From CAYRPN01 sp964426135 (GTDB taxonomy: Bacteria > Planctomycetota > Phycisphaerae > Phycisphaerales > Phycisphaeraceae): a DNA stretch of 30,625 bases. The stretch is taken from contig CAYRPN010000064.1 of assembly GCA_964426135.1 (NCBI GenBank), forward strand, positions 1-30,625, written 5' to 3'. The notes below the pieces were generated by a model that saw only the letters and a list, made by a program, of their open reading frames with translations, had not been told where the DNA came from and did not search any database. The first letter of the stretch is position 1; the number at the start of each line of letters is the position of its first letter. Position numbers and translations under genes: made by a program. Below are positions 28,087 to 30,625 of this stretch, piece after piece.

Positions 28087-29628
28087 ATGTACCACGTCAC
28101 CTGTCCATCCTGCGGCCACGTCGAACGAAGCGGCTTTGCCCGCGTCGGGGCTGTGTTGGTTTGCCCTTCGTGCAAGACAAAATCGCAGCTTCGCGTGGAG
28201 GATGTGAAGCGGCAGTTCCGCATCCGGACGGACGTGGATGACGAACTATTCCGCTGGCCCGCGCCGCCGCCGGTCGTCGAACCACCGCCGCCGCCGGTGC
28301 CTGCTGCGCCGGTGGTGGAAGAGCCGGTTCTCGAGATAGCCGCGGCTTTGGAGGCGGCGACAGAACCGCAGCCTTTGCCGTTTGAAGAGGAGCCGGACCA
28401 CGATCACGAGGAACTGGCGCAGCAGGCCGACTTCGCCGCGGAGGCGCGCACCCGCCGCAGGCCTCGCCCGTCCAACTCCGGTGCCGTGTCCGCCCGCGAG
28501 CCCGGCGGCGCCGCGGCGCTGGCGCAAACGCTGGCCAAACGCCGTCACCGCAACACTGCCGTGCTGCTCGTGGGCATGTTCGTGCTGCTGGTGGGCGGCA
28601 TCATTGCGATCATCAAGATCATGGGCGGCGGCGGTGCTGATCCAGGCCCCATTGCCAGTAGAGATCATGAACGCGATGGCGGGCAGGTCGATAGCGGGAA
28701 AGATGGCTCATCGCCCATCACCGACGGCGCCAAGCCCAAGGACGCCGTTGCCAAGGATGGCTCGCCGAAGGATGGCGCCTCGAAGGACACCGTCGCAGTG
28801 AAGGACGGCACGGCGATCAAGGATGGCGTGAAACCCGATCCGACGAAAGACAAGAACCCCTCGCCGCCGCAGCCGGTGCCCGTGGCCCGCGTTGATGCGG
28901 CGCCGTTCGGCATCGATGCGTGGCAGCCGGTGAATGAGCCGTTCCGCATGATCGAGCCGACGACCCGGGTCGCGCTGATGAATGAAATGCGGGAGACCAC
29001 GACCACCGGCGATCAGGCGATCAAGGCCGAAGTCGCCAGCCAGGGTGTGATTCCATCGGCGCTGGTCAGCGTGTCCCTCGTGAATGATGAAGATCGCGTC
29101 GTGGCCCGGTTCGAGCGGCCCGTGGTGCTGCTGGACGGCAAGAAGAATCGGCCGGTGAATGTCGTCATTCCGCGCGACCTGATCAACTCGTCGCTGACGG
29201 TGCACGCCGCGGTCATGCCGCTGGATACGCAGATCAAGCGCATCGCGATGTTCGACGACGCGCTGGCGACGGTGCTGGAGCCCGGCAAATCGCCCGTGCT
29301 GAAACTGGCGGCGATCAACACGTCCGACTTCGTCCTGCGCGACTGCGTCTTCGTGATTCAGGCGATCGACGCCGCCGGCCACCTGCAGCGGCAGTGGCGG
29401 CTGCGCTATCCGAATCCCGTCAACGCGAAACAGTGGGTGCGCTTTGAAGTGCAGCTTGTCGGTGAACTGGCGGCCATGCCCGCCGAGTGGCGCACGCTGG
29501 CGGCCGGCATCCCCGACGGCGAGGCGGTCGTGAAGCCCCCGACACCCGATCCGGTCAAGCTCGATCCGGAAGAGCGCGACCCGCGCCCGCAGCCGCCGAG
29601 GCGCAGGCCGGGCATTTTTGATTTTTGA
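28087..29628 (+). CDS. Zinc-ribbon single-pass membrane protein of unknown function
   Basis: The 513-aa protein begins with a zinc ribbon like the MJ0042 type: C6-x2-C9 (CPSCGH) and C26-x2-C29 (CPSCKTK). A Pro/Glu-rich region (residues ~58-120) precedes a basic stretch and one membrane helix at ~155-178 (TAVLLVGMFVLLVGGIIAIIKI). A Lys/Asp/Gly linker of degenerate KDG repeats (~195-255) then leads to a C-terminal beta-rich domain (~270-500) and a Pro-rich end. The layout is familiar from planctomycetes; function is unknown. Topology predicts the ribbon in the cytoplasm and the C-terminal domain outside. Longer starts (28018, 28057) exist, but the ribbon begins right after 28087. A TATGAT hexamer (28006-28011) lies about 75 nt upstream. 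It diverges from moaA. Confidence 0.75.
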   Translation: MYHVTCPSCGHVERSGFARVGAVLVCPSCKTKSQLRVEDVKRQFRIRTDVDDELFRWPAPPPVVEPPPPPVPAAPVVEEPVLEIAAALEAATEPQPLPFEEEPDHDHEELAQQADFAAEARTRRRPRPSNSGAVSAREPGGAAALAQTLAKRRHRNTAVLLVGMFVLLVGGIIAIIKIMGGGGADPGPIASRDHERDGGQVDSGKDGSSPITDGAKPKDAVAKDGSPKDGASKDTVAVKDGTAIKDGVKPDPTKDKNPSPPQPVPVARVDAAPFGIDAWQPVNEPFRMIEPTTRVALMNEMRETTTTGDQAIKAEVASQGVIPSALVSVSLVNDEDRVVARFERPVVLLDGKKNRPVNVVIPRDLINSSLTVHAAVMPLDTQIKRIAMFDDALATVLEPGKSPVLKLAAINTSDFVLRDCVFVIQAIDAAGHLQRQWRLRYPNPVNAKQWVRFEVQLVGELAAMPAEWRTLAAGIPDGEAVVKPPTPDPVKLDPEERDPRPQPPRRRPGIFDF

Positions 29629-29654
29629 AGTTTTAAGGTTTCGAAGGTTCAATG

Positions 29655-29745
29655 TTACGGAGTTTCAAAGTTTCGGAGTTTCGGAGTGAAGTCGGCATGA
29701 GACTTTGAAGCTCTGGAACTCTGAAACTTTGAAACTGTGAAACTC
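29655..29745. repeat. Octamer arrays in inverted orientation (GTTTC / GAAAC)
   Basis: The left part (about 29655-29690) has AGTTTCAA, AGTTTCGG and AGTTTCGG units. The right part (about 29713-29745) has CTCTGAAA, CTTTGAAA and CTGTGAAA units. The two are inverse in sense. The right part contains the GTG start codon of nadD. Confidence 0.75.
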
Positions 29746-30372
29746 TCCCCTCACAAGTCGATCCTCCTCTACGGCGGCACGTTTGATCCGCCGCATGTGG
29801 CCCACCTCGTGCTGCCGCAACTGGCGCGCGAGGCGATCAGCGCCGACGTCGTCGCCTACATCCCAGCCGCCCACGCTCCGCATAAACCCGGCGTCAAACC
29901 TACCGCGGCGAAACACCGGCTCGCCATGCTCCGCCTTGCCCTGCGCGGCGTGAAGCATGCAACCATTCTCACCGATGAACTCGACCGCGCTGCTGAGGGC
30001 TCAGGCGGCCCCAGCTACACCGTCGACACGCTCGAAGCCCTGCGACACAGACTCGGCCCCGGCCCCGTGCTGCGCCTGCTCATCGGCGCGGACAACCTGC
30101 GCATCTTCGACACCTGGAAGAATCCCGCGCGGATCATCGAACTGGCGGAGCCCGTCGTCATGGTGCGCCCGCCGGATACGAAGGAGTCGCTGCTGAAATC
30201 GCTGCCGCGCGGGTATTCGAGAAAAGAGTGGGCGCCGCGTCTTGTCGACCTGCCGCTATTCGACCTCAGCGCGACGCAGATTCGCAGACGCGCCGCGGAG
30301 GGCAAGGCGATCGCGGGCATGGTGACGCCGGCAGTGGAGCGGTATATCGCGAAGCACCGGCTGTATCGCTGA
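29737..30372 (+). CDS. nadD: Nicotinate-nucleotide adenylyltransferase NadD
   Basis: The 211-aa cytoplasmic enzyme joins ATP and nicotinate mononucleotide to give deamido-NAD in NAD synthesis. The nucleotidyltransferase motif GGTFDPPHVAH (residues 13-23, H20 and H23) is the HxGH-type site. The family stretches PAAHAPHKPG, LLIGADNLRIFDTWKN and the C-terminal LSATQIRRR, the IS(S/T)T-x2-R motif, are all present. The length fits. The only start that keeps the first strand is GTG at 29737, which lies within a GAAAC octamer array, and there is no Shine-Dalgarno. Translation may therefore depend on an upstream coupling or on a weak site. The preceding gene, 108 bp upstream, is the zinc-ribbon protein on the same strand. 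Confidence 0.93.
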   Translation: MKLSPHKSILLYGGTFDPPHVAHLVLPQLAREAISADVVAYIPAAHAPHKPGVKPTAAKHRLAMLRLALRGVKHATILTDELDRAAEGSGGPSYTVDTLEALRHRLGPGPVLRLLIGADNLRIFDTWKNPARIIELAEPVVMVRPPDTKESLLKSLPRGYSRKEWAPRLVDLPLFDLSATQIRRRAAEGKAIAGMVTPAVERYIAKHRLYR

Positions 30373-30582
30373 AGTGAGGCGAGACAAAATTGGCTCCGGT
30401 CCCCTCTCCCTCCGGGAGAGGGTTAGGGTGAGGGCTGGAGAATCTCGTGCGCCCGATGTGAAACGAAACGTCGGAACACCAAGTCCAGACCTGAGTTCCG
30501 GATATGCCGAAGCAAGAAGCGGCCTCCAGCCGACAAGGGTGTTGTCACGACAACCCAACGGTGAGGAGTTGTGCAAGATTAA
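30373..30582. other. Right-edge intergenic sequence without a recognised gene
   Basis: Downstream of nadD, a CCCTCTCCCTCCGGGAGAGGG hairpin (about 30400-30420) is followed by TTAGGGTGAGGG. This is a common bacterial intergenic palindrome and may also serve as a terminator without a T run. I see no gene to the right of it. Confidence 0.5.
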
Positions 30583-30625
30583 CTCCGCAGATTCGAATCG
30601 CTTCGCTCCCAGCCGGACGACTTGG
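30583..30625 (-). repeat. Second copy (partial) of the 5656-5755 repeat family
   Basis: This segment matches the inverse of 5695-5738: TCCGCAG, then CGAATCGCTTCGCTC, then GGACGACTTGG. It is cut by the window end. Confidence 0.75.

Noticed and set aside
27936..28223. Extended N-terminus of MoaA up to 28223
   Set aside because: The added residues match nothing in the family and overlap the divergent zinc-ribbon gene, whereas 27935 has a consensus -10 element at leaderless distance.

Overview
The window looks like chromosomal DNA of a GC-rich planctomycete, probably of the Phycisphaerae type. The evidence is the gene mix: a DUF1080 protein with HEAT repeats, a ThuA protein, a PEP-CTERM protein, a stand-alone type II pseudopilin, a zinc-ribbon membrane protein with a Lys/Asp-rich linker, and an unusual density of intergenic palindromes. 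This placement is inferred from family content. No rRNA, tRNA, CRISPR array, integrase or transposase was seen.

Layout. Positions 224-5571 are all on the minus strand. In transcription order they encode a DUF47 (PhoU-like) protein and a PiT phosphate transporter, which form a two-gene phosphate unit, then an AmrS-type radical SAM enzyme, a DUF3500 protein and a small cytochrome-b561-like membrane protein. A 619-bp repeat cluster (5572-6190) separates these from a plus-strand block (6191-13948): RraA-like protein, ELM1-like protein, GT4 glycosyltransferase, SGNH-like hydrolase, sugar isomerase-like TIM barrel, secreted ThuA protein and PEP-CTERM protein. The ELM1/GT4/SGNH trio suggests envelope glycan synthesis. 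Positions 14221-16844 are minus strand (possible 36-aa membrane peptide, HEAT-DUF1080 protein, pseudopilin). A small lipoprotein diverges from the pseudopilin. Then come pgi (minus), an MFS transporter (plus), a 897-residue fusion protein (minus, 20813-23506), a TrmB-like methyltransferase, a coiled-coil membrane protein, moaA (minus), the zinc-ribbon membrane protein and nadD.

The most interesting gene is the fusion at 20813-23506. It joins an uncharacterised N-terminal domain, an adenosine-deaminase-like TIM barrel with its zinc site intact, a SLOG/LOG-like Rossmann domain and a Nudix hydrolase domain. This is a plausible single-chain processor of an adenine or ADP-ribose-type nucleotide.

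The second theme is repeats. Nearly every gap holds a palindromic element, several built as two hairpins in inverted orientation, or an array of 7- or 8-bp units. At least eleven repeat loci are described. They touch genes: they supply the TAG stops of amrS and the fusion gene, the C-terminal tail of the glycosyltransferase, the GTG start of nadD and an apparent in-frame insertion in moaA. One 128-bp element is nested inside another repeat with a visible 4-bp target duplication. Four genes also carry a TAnnnT hexamer 6-7 nt before the start codon and no clear Shine-Dalgarno, suggesting leaderless transcripts.
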